Shown: one piece after another, positions 16,960 to 25,404 of the stretch
Layout: each line of letters starts with the position of its first letter
How positions within the stretch are numbered: position 1 is the first letter of the stretch
NCBI RefSeq assembly: GCF_000744785.1
Contig: NZ_JQMO01000003.1
Coordinates: forward strand, 4,340,001 to 4,404,000
Source of the DNA: Kitasatospora azatica KCTC 9699
GTDB lineage: Bacteria; Actinomycetota; Actinomycetes; Streptomycetales; Streptomycetaceae
Reading direction: 5' to 3'
DNA length: 64,000 bases
Program-made: the position numbers and the translations under genes
The notes under the pieces: model-generated
The model's database searches: none
What the model was told of the DNA's origin: nothing
What the model saw: only the letters and a program-made list of their open reading frames with translations

Positions 16960-17729
16960 GCGCGAGCTCCACCCAACTGCTGCCGGTCACCCCGCTGCTC
17001 GGGGTGGCGATGGCGGTGCTGCTGGCCGCTGCCGTCGCGGTGGCCGGCTGGGGCAGACTCGGGCACGGACGGGACGTGCTGCGGGCCGGGGTGCGGGCGG
17101 TGGCGCAGCTGGCGGCCGTCTCCTTCGTGATCACCTGGGTGGTGCACTCGCTCTGGCTCACCGCGCTGTTCGTGCTGCTGATGTTCTCGGTCGCGGTGCG
17201 CACGGCCGGGCGGCGGATGACCGAGGAGCCCGGCTGGTCGTGGGCCTGGGCGGCCGCGCCGATCGGAGCCGGCGTGCTTCCCGTGCTCGTCCTGCTGCTC
17301 GGCGCCCGACTGCTGCCCTGGCAGGGCCTGTCGATCGTGCCGGTGGCGGGCATCCTGATCGGCGGCGCACTGACCGCCACCTCGCTCGCCGGTCGGCGCG
17401 CGCTGGACGAGCTGACCCAGCGGCACGGCGAGGTGGAGGCGGCCCTGGCGCTGGGCTTCGAGGACCGGGACGCCCGGTTGGAGATCTGCCGCCCGGCGGC
17501 CGCCACCTCGCTGGTGCCGGCCCTGGACCAGACCCGCACGGTGGGGCTGGTGACGCTGCCCGGCGCCTTCGTCGGGATGCTGCTCGGCGGGGCCTCACCG
17601 GTGGCGGCGGGCGCCGTGCAGCTCTTCGTCCTGGTCGCGCTGCTCGCGGTGGAGGCGGTGGCGATCGTGGTGGTGCTGGAACTGGTCGGGCGGGGGTTGG
17701 TACGTCGTCCGGTACAGTGGAGGAGTTGA
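16938..17729 (+). CDS. UPF0014 / FetB-like ABC transporter permease
   Basis: A 263-residue membrane protein of the UPF0014 family: GRDVLRAGVRAVAQLAAVSF (the conserved R-x2-QL region), RTAGRRM, then ALGFEDRDARLE and SLVPALDQTRTVGLVTLPGA leading into FVGMLLGGASP. Family members such as E. coli FetB act with an ATPase in iron or metal export; no ATPase lies beside this copy. GTG 16938 is chosen because GGCAGGA precedes it; a TTG at 16950 is an alternative. It overlaps the end of pmt by 22 bases. The manganese riboswitch begins within its last codons. Confidence 0.82.
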   Translation: MVHQLDLSASSTQLLPVTPLLGVAMAVLLAAAVAVAGWGRLGHGRDVLRAGVRAVAQLAAVSFVITWVVHSLWLTALFVLLMFSVAVRTAGRRMTEEPGWSWAWAAAPIGAGVLPVLVLLLGARLLPWQGLSIVPVAGILIGGALTATSLAGRRALDELTQRHGEVEAALALGFEDRDARLEICRPAAATSLVPALDQTRTVGLVTLPGAFVGMLLGGASPVAAGAVQLFVLVALLAVEAVAIVVVLELVGRGLVRRPVQWRS

Positions 17730-17846
17730 AGGGGAGTAGCCCTCCACCGGACCGTCGACATACTGGCTCGCTCGTGCAGGAGCCCGGCGCCCGGGACACC
17801 TTGTGTGTTGGCGAGACCTTCGGCCGCAGTGCTGTGAACTGAGACC
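17716..17846 (+). ncRNA. Manganese riboswitch aptamer (yybP-ykoY)
   Basis: The stretch shows the conserved blocks of the yybP-ykoY RNA in order: AAGGGGAGTAGC at 17729-17740, CCGTCGACAT about 20 bases on, GGCGAGACCTTCGGCC near 17812-17827, and a closing GAACTGAGACC to 17846. These form the two metal-binding loops in known aptamers. The gene downstream is a TMEM165/GDT1 protein, one of the two main families under this riboswitch. The aptamer starts inside the last codons of the preceding permease gene. Boundaries are approximate because no folding program was run. Confidence 0.88.
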
Positions 17847-17875
17847 AGCGCTGTCGGGCCGGGGTCTCTTTTTTT
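17841..17875 (+). terminator. Riboswitch expression-platform terminator
   Basis: GAGACC (17841-17846) can pair with GGTCTC (17863-17868), directly followed by seven T residues (17869-17875), a true intrinsic terminator that is rare in such a GC-rich genome. The 5' arm is also the last conserved GAGACC of the Mn aptamer, so aptamer and terminator are mutually exclusive. Metal binding should therefore allow read-through into the exporter gene. Confidence 0.85.
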
Positions 17876-17915
17876 ATCGGAGCCGGGCCGCCCGGCAGCC
17901 CGACCCGAGGGACCC

Positions 17916-18506
17916 TTGACCACGATGAGCCTGACCGTGTTCGCCGTCAGCTTCGGCATCATCTTCCTGGCCGAGCTGCCGGACAAGACCGCGCTGGCCG
18001 CGCTGATGCTCGGCACCCGCTACCGCGCCGCCTACGTGTTCGCCGGCGTGGCCGCCGCGATGGCCGTCCAGGTCGGCCTGGCGCTGGTCGCCGGCAGCCT
18101 GCTCGCCCTGCTGCCGCACCGCTGGGTGGAGGGCGTCACCGGCCTGCTCTTCCTGGCCGGCGCCCTGATGCTGCTGCTGCACAAGCACGACGAGGAGGCG
18201 CACGCGGCCAAGCCGCCGTCCTCCAACGGCTTCTGGAAGGTGGCCGGGGCCAGCTTCCTGGTGGTCGCCGTCGCGGAGTTCGGCGACCTGACCCAGATCA
18301 TGACCGCCAACCTGGCCGCGAAGTACACCGACCCGCTGGCCGTGGGCCTGGGTGCCTGGCTCGCCCTGTGCGCGGTGGGCGGACTGGCGATCGTCGGCGG
18401 ACAGAAGCTGCTGAAGCACGTGCCGATGAAGGTGATCATCCGGGTGGCGGCGGCAGCGATGCTGGTGCTGTCGGCGGTGAGCCTGGTCGGGGCGGTGACG
18501 GGCTAG
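17916..18506 (+). CDS. TMEM165/GDT1 (UPF0016) family manganese exporter
   Basis: A 196-residue protein with six membrane segments in two repeats, each carrying the family metal motif: ELPDKT at residues 20-25 and EFGDLT at 121-126. A charged loop (HKHDEEAHAAK, residues 89-99) separates the halves. The family moves Mn2+ or Ca2+ out of the cytoplasm in exchange for protons. Control by the Mn riboswitch just upstream supports Mn export. A TTG start at 17916 follows GAGGGA closely; ATG 17925 is an alternative with longer spacing. Confidence 0.9.
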   Translation: MTTMSLTVFAVSFGIIFLAELPDKTALAALMLGTRYRAAYVFAGVAAAMAVQVGLALVAGSLLALLPHRWVEGVTGLLFLAGALMLLLHKHDEEAHAAKPPSSNGFWKVAGASFLVVAVAEFGDLTQIMTANLAAKYTDPLAVGLGAWLALCAVGGLAIVGGQKLLKHVPMKVIIRVAAAAMLVLSAVSLVGAVTG

Positions 18507-18519
18507 GGCCGGACAGGCC

Positions 18520-19422
18520 CTAGCAGCTCTTGCCGGAGGTGAGGGCGGTGCGGGTGGCGGGGGTGTAGACGCCCCAGGGCTCCTGCCAGAGGGCGTTCCA
18601 GTTCTGGAAGTTCCCCACCGCCTGGCGGGTCGCCTTGTCGTACGTCCCTGAGGTGAAGTTGCTGTCGAAGCAGCCGACGGCGAAGAGCTGCTCCTGGAGG
18701 TTCGCCACGTCCGGCCCGGTGTCCTTGTACTGCAGGGTCCGAGGGGTCGCGCTGGGGGACGGGCTCGGGCTCGGCGGCGCGCTGGTCGGCGGTGCCTGCG
18801 TGGTCGGCGCCGGCGGGGTGGGGCTGGCGGACGGCGGCGGGGGAGCGGCGGCCGTGGTCGGCGACGGCTTCGGCTTCGGCGCCGCCGTGGTCGGTCTCGC
18901 CGAGGTGGCCGGTGCGCTGCTGGCCGGCCGGGCGCTGGCCGGCGAGGCGGAGGCCGCGGCACTGCTCGGCTGGCTGCTCGGGGTGGGCTCGGGCGCACCC
19001 GTCGGCAGCACCGGCAACGCCTGCCGGTTGCTGTCCGCGCCGGGCGAGACCGCGAAGGCCAGGCTCACCCCGAGCAGCACCACGCCGGCGCCCGCTGCGG
19101 CGATCAGGCCCTGGCGCCGGTGCTTGGTCTTGCGCGCGGCCGCTCGGCCGGTGGGCGCGGGGTCGGTGCTGATCGGGAAGAGGCCCAGCTCGCGCGGTGG
19201 GGCCGAGGGCGGGGCGGGCGGCAGCAGCGCGGTGGTCCGAGCGGCCGGTGGGGCGGCGGGCATCGGCGGCAGCACCGTGGTGCCGAACGGGTCCTGCTCG
19301 ACCCCCGTCGCGGGCGCCGCGACGTACGGGCGGACCAGCGGCGGGCCCTCGACGTGCGGGAGGACGGCCGTCTCGGTCACATCGGGATCCGGGCCGTGGC
19401 CTGGCTGGTCGAATCCCGGCAT
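18520..19422 (-). CDS. Membrane-anchored peptidoglycan-binding domain protein
   Basis: A 300-residue protein. Residues 1-100 are cytoplasmic, Pro-rich and acidic; a basic TKHRR stretch precedes one membrane segment at ~105-128 (GLIAAAGAGVVLLGVSLAFA). Residues 135-230 form a Ser/Pro/Ala/Thr-rich stalk, and ~232-300 a PG_binding_1 domain (LQYKDTGPDVANLQEQLFAV, then YDKATRQAVGNFQ). It should bind the wall from the membrane. The stalk is a candidate for O-mannosylation. GGAGGA precedes ATG 19420-19422. It is convergent with the Mn exporter and divergent from the MFS pump. Confidence 0.85.
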   Translation of the reverse strand: MPGFDQPGHGPDPDVTETAVLPHVEGPPLVRPYVAAPATGVEQDPFGTTVLPPMPAAPPAARTTALLPPAPPSAPPRELGLFPISTDPAPTGRAAARKTKHRRQGLIAAAGAGVVLLGVSLAFAVSPGADSNRQALPVLPTGAPEPTPSSQPSSAAASASPASARPASSAPATSARPTTAAPKPKPSPTTAAAPPPPSASPTPPAPTTQAPPTSAPPSPSPSPSATPRTLQYKDTGPDVANLQEQLFAVGCFDSNFTSGTYDKATRQAVGNFQNWNALWQEPWGVYTPATRTALTSGKSC

Positions 19423-19597
19423 GGACCGGTCCTCCTGCACATGTGGGGGCGGTGAACGCGCCCGATTATGCAGCAGAGAGATTCCGCCCAACAGTGCCGC
19501 CTGGCTTACGAATGGCCCAACCGCCCATCACATAATCGGACAAATCTGACACGATGAGGGACGAGACCCGGACGGCGCATCAGATGGAGGCCCCGCC

Positions 19598-21652
19598 ATG
19601 GCGGAACCGGCGACCGAAACCGCACCGTTGGTCCCGCAGCAGCAGCCGGTCCACAACCTCTGGGTGCCGATCAGCGCGCTGCTGCTGGCGCTGCTGCTCG
19701 CCGCGCTCGACCAGACCATCGTCTCCACCGCACTGCCCACCATCGTCAGCGACCTCGGCGGCCTGGAGCACCTGTCCTGGGTGGTGACGGCCTATCTGCT
19801 CGCCTCCACCGCCGCCACCCCGCTCTGGGGCAAGCTCGGCGACATGTACGGCCGGAAGCGGTTCTTCCAGGCCTCCATCGTGATCTTCCTGATCGGCTCG
19901 GCGCTCTGCGGCATCGCGCAGAACATGGGCGAGCTGATCGCCTTCCGCGCGCTGCAGGGCCTGGGCGGCGGCGGCCTGATCGTGCTCACCCAGGCGATCG
20001 TCGGCGACCTGGTGCCACCGCGCGACCGGGGCAAGTACCAGGGCCTGTTCGGCGCCGTCTTCGGCGCCACCAGCGTGCTCGGCCCGCTGCTCGGCGGCTT
20101 CTTCGTCGACCAACTGTCCTGGCGCTGGGTGTTCTACATCAACCTGCCGATCGGCGCGGTGGCCCTGGTCGCGATCGCGCTGGTGCTGCACAGCGTCGAG
20201 GTGAAGAAGAAGCACCGGATCGACTACCCGGGCATCGTGCTGATCGCCTCGGTGGCCACCTGCTTCGTGCTGATGACCTCGCTCGGCGGCGTGACCTACG
20301 ACTGGGGCTCCTGGCAGATCATCGGCCTGGGTGTGCTCGGCGTGCTGCTGCTGGTCCTGTTCGTACTGGTCGAGCGCCGGGCCGAGGAGGCCGTGCTGCC
20401 GCCACGGCTGTTCGCCTCACGCACCTTCAGCCTGGTCGCGGTGATCTCCTTCGTGGTCGGCTTCGCGATGTTCGGCGCGCTCACCTACCTGCCGACCTTC
20501 CTGCAGGTGGTGCAGGGCGTCTCGCCCACCATGTCCGGGGTGCACATGCTGCCGATGGTGCTGGGCATGCTGGTCACCTCGATCGGCTCGGGCCAGATCG
20601 TCGCCCGCACCGGCCGCTACCGGGTCTTCCCGATCGCCGGCACGGCCGTGGTGACGGTGGGTCTGCTGCTGCTCTCCCGGCTCACCGAGACCACCTCCAC
20701 CACCGTGATGAGCCTGTACTTCCTGGTCTTCGGCCTGGGGCTGGGCCTGGTGCTGCAGGTGCTGGTGCTGATCGTGCAGAACTCGGTCGGCTACCAGGAC
20801 CTCGGGGTGGCCACCGCCGCCGCCACCTTCTTCCGTTCGATCGGCGCCTCCTTCGGCGTCTCGATCTTCGGCACCATCTTCACCACCGGGCTCAACCACC
20901 GCCTCACCGACGCGCTGCGCGGAGTCCAGCTGCCGGCCGGCTTCAGCCCCGGCACCATCACCGCCGACCCGCGCGTCATCCACACCCTGCCGTCGGCCGT
21001 CGCGAACAGCGTGCTGCACGCGTACGCGACCTCGATCTCACGCGTCTTCCTGTACGCCGCGCCGATCGCCCTGGCGGCCTTCGTGCTCTCCCTCTTCATC
21101 AAGGAACAGCCGCTGCGGGCCTCGGTGACCGCGCCGGACCTCGGCGAGTCGATCGGCATGAACCCGGTGGAGCGCAGCTCGGTGGACGAGATCGGCCGGG
21201 CGCTGGCGGTGCTGAGCAGCCGGGAGGCGCGACGCGACCTGTACCGGCGGATCACCGCCGAGGCCGGCCTGGACCTGCAGCCGGCCTCCAGCTGGCTGCT
21301 GCTGCAGATGCACCGTCAGGGCGCGGTGGAACCGGCCGAACTGGCGGAGCGCAAGATCGTGCCGCCCGGCGTGATCGAGGCGGCGGCCCGCGAGGTGGAG
21401 GGCCGGGGGTTGGCGTTTCGCAACGGGCTGCCGATGCGGCTGACCGAGGCGGGCGAGCGGGTCGCCGTCCAGTTGGTCGAGGCCCGGCGCACCCAGCTGT
21501 CCCAACTGCTCGGCGACTGGGACGAGAAGCAGTTCGCCGACCTGGCCGACCTGCTCACCCGGCTCAGCAACAACCTGTGCGGCGACCCGCACGAGCGCCC
21601 CGACCCCACCCCCGCCGCGCACGTGCCGCACAACGAGGGGCGGTCCTTCTAG
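19598..21652 (+). CDS. DHA2-family MFS multidrug exporter fused to a MarR-like winged-helix tail
   Basis: A 684-residue protein. Residues 1-500 are a 14-helix DHA2/EmrB-QacA-type pump: LDQTIVSTALPTIVSDLGG in TM1, WGKLGDMYGRKRFF (motif A), and GPLLGGFFVDQLSWRWVFYI (motif C region). Residues ~515-665 are cytoplasmic and look like a winged helix: LQPASSWLLLQMHRQGAVEP, ELAERKIVPPGVIEAAAREV, LTEAGERV and an amphipathic LSQLLGDWDEKQFADLADLL helix, the layout of a MarR protein. Ordinary DHA2 pumps stop near residue 500. GGAGG precedes ATG 19598. It overlaps the convergent DUF2207 gene by 4 bases. Confidence 0.88.
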   Translation: MAEPATETAPLVPQQQPVHNLWVPISALLLALLLAALDQTIVSTALPTIVSDLGGLEHLSWVVTAYLLASTAATPLWGKLGDMYGRKRFFQASIVIFLIGSALCGIAQNMGELIAFRALQGLGGGGLIVLTQAIVGDLVPPRDRGKYQGLFGAVFGATSVLGPLLGGFFVDQLSWRWVFYINLPIGAVALVAIALVLHSVEVKKKHRIDYPGIVLIASVATCFVLMTSLGGVTYDWGSWQIIGLGVLGVLLLVLFVLVERRAEEAVLPPRLFASRTFSLVAVISFVVGFAMFGALTYLPTFLQVVQGVSPTMSGVHMLPMVLGMLVTSIGSGQIVARTGRYRVFPIAGTAVVTVGLLLLSRLTETTSTTVMSLYFLVFGLGLGLVLQVLVLIVQNSVGYQDLGVATAAATFFRSIGASFGVSIFGTIFTTGLNHRLTDALRGVQLPAGFSPGTITADPRVIHTLPSAVANSVLHAYATSISRVFLYAAPIALAAFVLSLFIKEQPLRASVTAPDLGESIGMNPVERSSVDEIGRALAVLSSREARRDLYRRITAEAGLDLQPASSWLLLQMHRQGAVEPAELAERKIVPPGVIEAAAREVEGRGLAFRNGLPMRLTEAGERVAVQLVEARRTQLSQLLGDWDEKQFADLADLLTRLSNNLCGDPHERPDPTPAAHVPHNEGRSF

Positions 21653-23175
21653 GACCCGTGGTTGGCGGGTTCGATGGAGCGGACGGTGCGGGTGGCCCGG
21701 CAGACCGACAGCCGTACCCTGCTGCCCGGCAGGTAGCCGGCCGTGCCGCGCGGCAGCGCCCAGGCCACGGTCCGATCACCACGGCCCTCGTCCAGTGCGA
21801 GGAAGCGGGGGGCCTTCTTGCCCAGCTTGGACTCCAGCCGCAGCACCTCGCCGATCACGGTGACCGGGCGGCGCCGGTCGAGCAGGAAGAGCGCGAGGTA
21901 GCCGAGGGTGGCGGCGCCGAAGACGGCGATCGCGACGCCCTCGCCGAGCAGCGGGCTGCCGGAGGCCAGCGGGTGGGCGAAACCGCCGTGGATGCTCCGG
22001 GCGTACAGGGCGACGAAGCCCAGCAGGCTGAGGAAGAAGGTCAGCCGGGTGAACCGCCCGGCCACCGCGAGCGCGAGCAGCAGCAGCGCGAGCCAGCCGC
22101 CGGCCAGCACCACACCCGGCCGGCGCCAGGCGTAGCCGGGGTCGTCGAGGCCGGTCGCGGCCCAGTCCGCCGAGCGCAGTGCGACGAATGCCAGCAGGCC
22201 CACCGCGATGACCGCGGTCGCGGCCGCCGTCCGCAACAGTCGCCGCCCGGTGGCACCGTAACCGGGCCACAGCAGCGGATAGCGGACTCGGACCTGGCGC
22301 CAGCGGCCACCGAAGTCCGACCAGACCCGGCGGCGGTCACCGTCGTCGAAGCCGAGCAGCCGACTGGTCCGGCTGGACACGCCGAGCGCCGTCCCGTAGG
22401 CCAGGTAGCGGTCCCACAGGGCGACCGAGGCGGGCGGCAGTTGGGCGAACTCCTCGTGGGCGCGCAGCCAGGAGTGCAGGCCCGCCCAGTGCCCGGCCCG
22501 GACCAGCCCCGCCTCGGTGGAGCGTTCCACCAGGCCGAAGCGGACCAGCAGCGCGCACAGGGCCACCACCGGCGCCCCGCCGACGAAGACCGCCGCCCGC
22601 ACCCCGTGCCCGCCGACCACCACGGCCAGGCCGAACAGCGCGCCCGGCAGCAGGCTGGTCAGCAGCATCGTGTTGACCAGCGGTGTGCGCAGCCGCGGTC
22701 GGGAGAGCCCGCGCAGCCGGGCCTCGGCCACGATCTCCCGGCGCAGCGCGGAGTTCCAGGTGTTCGCGCTCTTCTCACCGCGGAACGCCATCGCGCCGAT
22801 CGGCGCGCCGGCGCTGCCGGCCCGTTCCGCGACCCGCGCCAGCACCCGCTGCTCGTACGGTGTCAGCTGGGGGAGTTGACGGTTCGTCAGGTGAATGGTG
22901 CTCTGGGCGGGATCGTTGCCGGGCTGGCGCAGTTCGAGCGCCCCGCGCGCGGCGAGGTCGAGCAGGGTGGCCGCGGCGGCGTGCCGCACCGACCGCCAGC
23001 CGCTGCCGATCAGACTGACCACGGCCGGCGACTCGGGCTGCGGGCCGAGCTCCTGGGAGGCGGGCTGCGGACGTACGGTGCCGTTGCGGGTGAGCAGTAG
23101 CGCGGCGCCGAGGCCCAGCAGCCAGAGCACCGTGAACGCCGCGCCCGCCCAGTTGAGTTGGGCGACGAAGGACAT
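21649..23175 (-). CDS. DUF2207-type predicted membrane protein
   Basis: A 508-residue protein with one N-terminal membrane segment (residues 10-28), a cytoplasmic wHTH-like stretch (RHAAAATLLDLAARGALELR, then LTPYEQRVLARVAERAG), two further segments near 165-215, and a C-terminal group of four at 315-440. This resembles the C-terminal half of DUF2207 proteins; the N-terminal DUF2207 beta domain is missing or reduced. It is coupled to LemA (stop and start share one base), a partnership common across bacteria. Function unknown. Confidence 0.75.
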   Translation of the reverse strand: MSFVAQLNWAGAAFTVLWLLGLGAALLLTRNGTVRPQPASQELGPQPESPAVVSLIGSGWRSVRHAAAATLLDLAARGALELRQPGNDPAQSTIHLTNRQLPQLTPYEQRVLARVAERAGSAGAPIGAMAFRGEKSANTWNSALRREIVAEARLRGLSRPRLRTPLVNTMLLTSLLPGALFGLAVVVGGHGVRAAVFVGGAPVVALCALLVRFGLVERSTEAGLVRAGHWAGLHSWLRAHEEFAQLPPASVALWDRYLAYGTALGVSSRTSRLLGFDDGDRRRVWSDFGGRWRQVRVRYPLLWPGYGATGRRLLRTAAATAVIAVGLLAFVALRSADWAATGLDDPGYAWRRPGVVLAGGWLALLLLALAVAGRFTRLTFFLSLLGFVALYARSIHGGFAHPLASGSPLLGEGVAIAVFGAATLGYLALFLLDRRRPVTVIGEVLRLESKLGKKAPRFLALDEGRGDRTVAWALPRGTAGYLPGSRVRLSVCRATRTVRSIEPANHGS

Positions 23176-23735
23176 CAGAACTCGACCCGCACCGGTTCCT
23201 GCGCGGCGGCCTCGGCCTCGAAGTACTCCTTGGGCGCGTGCGCGCCGAACCCGGCCACCAGATTGGCGGGGAAGGTCTCCAGCGCGGTGTTGTAGCTCTG
23301 CACGGCGCTGTTGAAGAACTGCCGGGCGTAGGCGATCTTGTCCTCGGCGGTGGCCAGTTCCGACTGCAGCTTCGCGAACCGCCCGTCCGCCTTCAGCGCC
23401 GGGTAGGCCTCACCGAGCGCCAGCAGCTGGGCCAGGCTGCTGCTGAGGAGTTGCTCCGCGGCCGCCCGGTCGGTAGCGCCTAGCCCCTCCACCGCGGCGC
23501 TCGACCGCGCGGCGGCGACCGCCTCGAAGGTGGACCGCTCGTGCTCCGCGTACCCCCGGGTGGTCTCCACCAGGTTGGGGATCAGGTCGAGCCGCCGCTT
23601 GAGCTGCACGTCGATCTGCGCCCACGAGGCCTGGGTCTGGTTGCGCAGCCGCACCAGCCGGTTGTGGATCCGGGCCACCCAGCCGACCAGGGCGAGCACC
23701 AGGACCGCTATGACCGCACCAACGATGACACCCAT
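23175..23735 (-). CDS. LemA family protein
   Basis: A 186-residue protein with an N-terminal membrane anchor (VGAVIAVLVLALVGWVARIH) and the LemA helical core: NRLVRLRNQTQASWAQIDVQ, LKRRLDLIPNLVETTRGYAE, LATAEDKIAYARQFFNSAV and the C-terminal YNTALETFPANLVAGFG. LemA proteins are membrane-tethered helical bundles of unknown biochemical function, usually next to DUF2207/TPM-type membrane proteins, as here. Confidence 0.93.
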   Translation of the reverse strand: MGVIVGAVIAVLVLALVGWVARIHNRLVRLRNQTQASWAQIDVQLKRRLDLIPNLVETTRGYAEHERSTFEAVAAARSSAAVEGLGATDRAAAEQLLSSSLAQLLALGEAYPALKADGRFAKLQSELATAEDKIAYARQFFNSAVQSYNTALETFPANLVAGFGAHAPKEYFEAEAAAQEPVRVEF

Positions 23736-23810
23736 GGTGCCGACACCCCCGAGATACCTTCAGCTGACTGTTCGACGTGATCCTAGGGGCATCGTCAAAC
23801 GGGAATCCGC

Positions 23811-24422
23811 TCAGGTCAGCAGCGTGCTCAGCTCGGCCGGCCCCCGGTAGTGCAGACCGCTCATGCCCAGGTCGCGGGCGGCCTCGACGTTCGACAGGCG
23901 GTCGTCCACGAAGAGACAGCGCTCGGCGGGGACGCCGGCGCGGTCGGCGGCGATCCGGTAGATCAGCGGGTCGGGTTTGGCGGCGCCGACGGCGGAGCTG
24001 TTGACCACCTCGTCGGCCAGGTCCGCGAGGCCGATGCGGGCGAGGTCCTGGTCCAGCCAGGGCGTGGCGTTGGTGACCAACAGCAGGCGGTAGCGGGTCC
24101 GGGCCCGGCGCAGCAGGTCCACCACCGTCCGGTCGGCGTGCGACGGTGCCTCGATGAAGGCGCCCGCGAGCGCCATGGCCTGACTGGGCGTCAGTTCCTT
24201 CGGCAGCTCGTTGACCATGGCGGCCGTCCACTCCTCCTTGGTCAACTGCCCGAGCACCAGCGCCCGCCCGTGTGGCGGCGCGAAGGCGGCTGCCATGGTG
24301 CGCCCGGCCGGCAGGCCCAGGGCGGCCTCCCGGCGGGCCAGTTCGGAGTGGTCGAAGAAGCGGATCACGTCGTCCAGGTCGCACAGGACGGCGTCGAAGG
24401 CGGTGGTCTTCTCAGTGGGCAC
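23811..24422 (-). CDS. HAD-superfamily hydrolase
   Basis: About 203 residues from the GTG at 24420-24422. HAD motif I is AVLCDLDDV (nucleophile D15, D17), motif II LLLVTNAT near residue 110, the Lys AAKPDPLIY near 150, and motif IV CLFVDDRLSNVEAA near 172. The cap resembles that of phosphoglycolate-phosphatase-like enzymes; natural substrate unknown. No strong Shine-Dalgarno marks any start; an in-frame ATG at 24455 is the alternative. Confidence 0.82.
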   Translation of the reverse strand: MPTEKTTAFDAVLCDLDDVIRFFDHSELARREAALGLPAGRTMAAAFAPPHGRALVLGQLTKEEWTAAMVNELPKELTPSQAMALAGAFIEAPSHADRTVVDLLRRARTRYRLLLVTNATPWLDQDLARIGLADLADEVVNSSAVGAAKPDPLIYRIAADRAGVPAERCLFVDDRLSNVEAARDLGMSGLHYRGPAELSTLLT

Positions 24423-24595
24423 CCCTGTTGCATACCACGCCGTGGCACAGCTCATCGCCGGCGAGGGGCGGGAACAGGGCGCACCCACCCGGAGCGACGG
24501 CAGGTGCTCGCCGTCGCCCGGGCGCACGACGTCCCGCCCGCCCAGGTCCGGCTGGCGGGCGCTGAGCCAGCGCCGGGTCAGCGCTCAGTCGGCGG

Positions 24596-24844
24596 TCAGA
24601 CCGAGAGCGGCACCGGGTGGATCTCGTCGGCGCGGTGGCCGGCGCGCTCGTGGATGCGTTGCACGGCTTCCATCGAGGGGGCTTCGGAGAGGCAGTAGAC
24701 GACGCCCGAGTCCGGGTCGGCCCAGGCCTGCTTGAAGTGGACGTTCTCCTCCTTCTCGATGGCCAGGTCGGCCCGGTGGGCGGCGGCGAGCTGCTCGGCC
24801 GTGATGCCGGTCATGCCGTGGTGGACGTCCATGAAGGTGGCCAT
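24596..24844 (-). CDS. SCO4226-type nickel-binding protein (DUF4242)
   Basis: An 82-residue ferredoxin-like protein nearly identical in pattern to S. coelicolor SCO4226: FMDVHHGMTGITAEQLAAAH, DLAIEKEENVHFKQAWADPD, then VVYCLSEAPSMEAVQRIHER. SCO4226 was crystallised as a small Ni-binding dimer; its physiological role is not clear. ATG 24842-24844 gives the family start. It is divergent from a MarR regulator 110 bases away. Confidence 0.9.
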   Translation of the reverse strand: MATFMDVHHGMTGITAEQLAAAHRADLAIEKEENVHFKQAWADPDSGVVYCLSEAPSMEAVQRIHERAGHRADEIHPVPLSV

Positions 24845-24954
24845 GGCAGTGGCACCTCCGTCGTTTCGCCGGTCCGGATACGGTGCCGGACCGTGGTACC
24901 TCCAGCCTGCGCCCAATGGGCCGGGAGCGGCCACTGGATCAGTATCCTGAGCCC

Positions 24955-25404
24955 ATGACTCAGATCCCGGGGGCGGAGCACCTGTGCACGCGGATCCGCC
25001 GGGCCGAGCAGGCGCTGATGGCCCATCACGAGGCAGTCCTGCGCGGCTACGGACTCACCATGACGCAGTACACGGTGCTGCTCACCCTGTCCCGCGAGGC
25101 CGGGCTCTCCGGCGCCCAGCTGGCCCGGTCCTGCGGGGTCAGCCAGCAGAGCATGGCCACGGTGCTCGGCACCCTGCAGAACAAGGACCTGATCCGCCGC
25201 GAGACCTCGCCCGCACATGCGAAGGTGCTGGTCACGGACCTGACGGAGGCCGGTCGCGCAGTGCTGAAGCGGGCCTACCAGGACGTGTTCACGCTGGAGA
25301 GCGAGCTCACCGAGTCGTTCCGACCGACCGAGTACACGATCCTGTGCGAGCTGCTGGACCGGGCCACCTCGGCCCTGGTCAGCCAGACCCGGTCGGTGCG
25401 GTGA
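24955..25404 (+). CDS. MarR family transcriptional regulator
   Basis: A 149-residue wHTH protein: GYGLTMTQYTVLLTLSREAG, LSGAQLARSCGVSQQSMATV (recognition helix region), and LIRRETSPAHAKVLVTDLTE (wing). It is divergent from the nickel-binding SCO4226-like gene and may regulate it. Its last 26 bases overlap the convergent ECF substrate-component gene, an unusually long tail-to-tail overlap. Confidence 0.92.
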   Translation: MTQIPGAEHLCTRIRRAEQALMAHHEAVLRGYGLTMTQYTVLLTLSREAGLSGAQLARSCGVSQQSMATVLGTLQNKDLIRRETSPAHAKVLVTDLTEAGRAVLKRAYQDVFTLESELTESFRPTEYTILCELLDRATSALVSQTRSVR

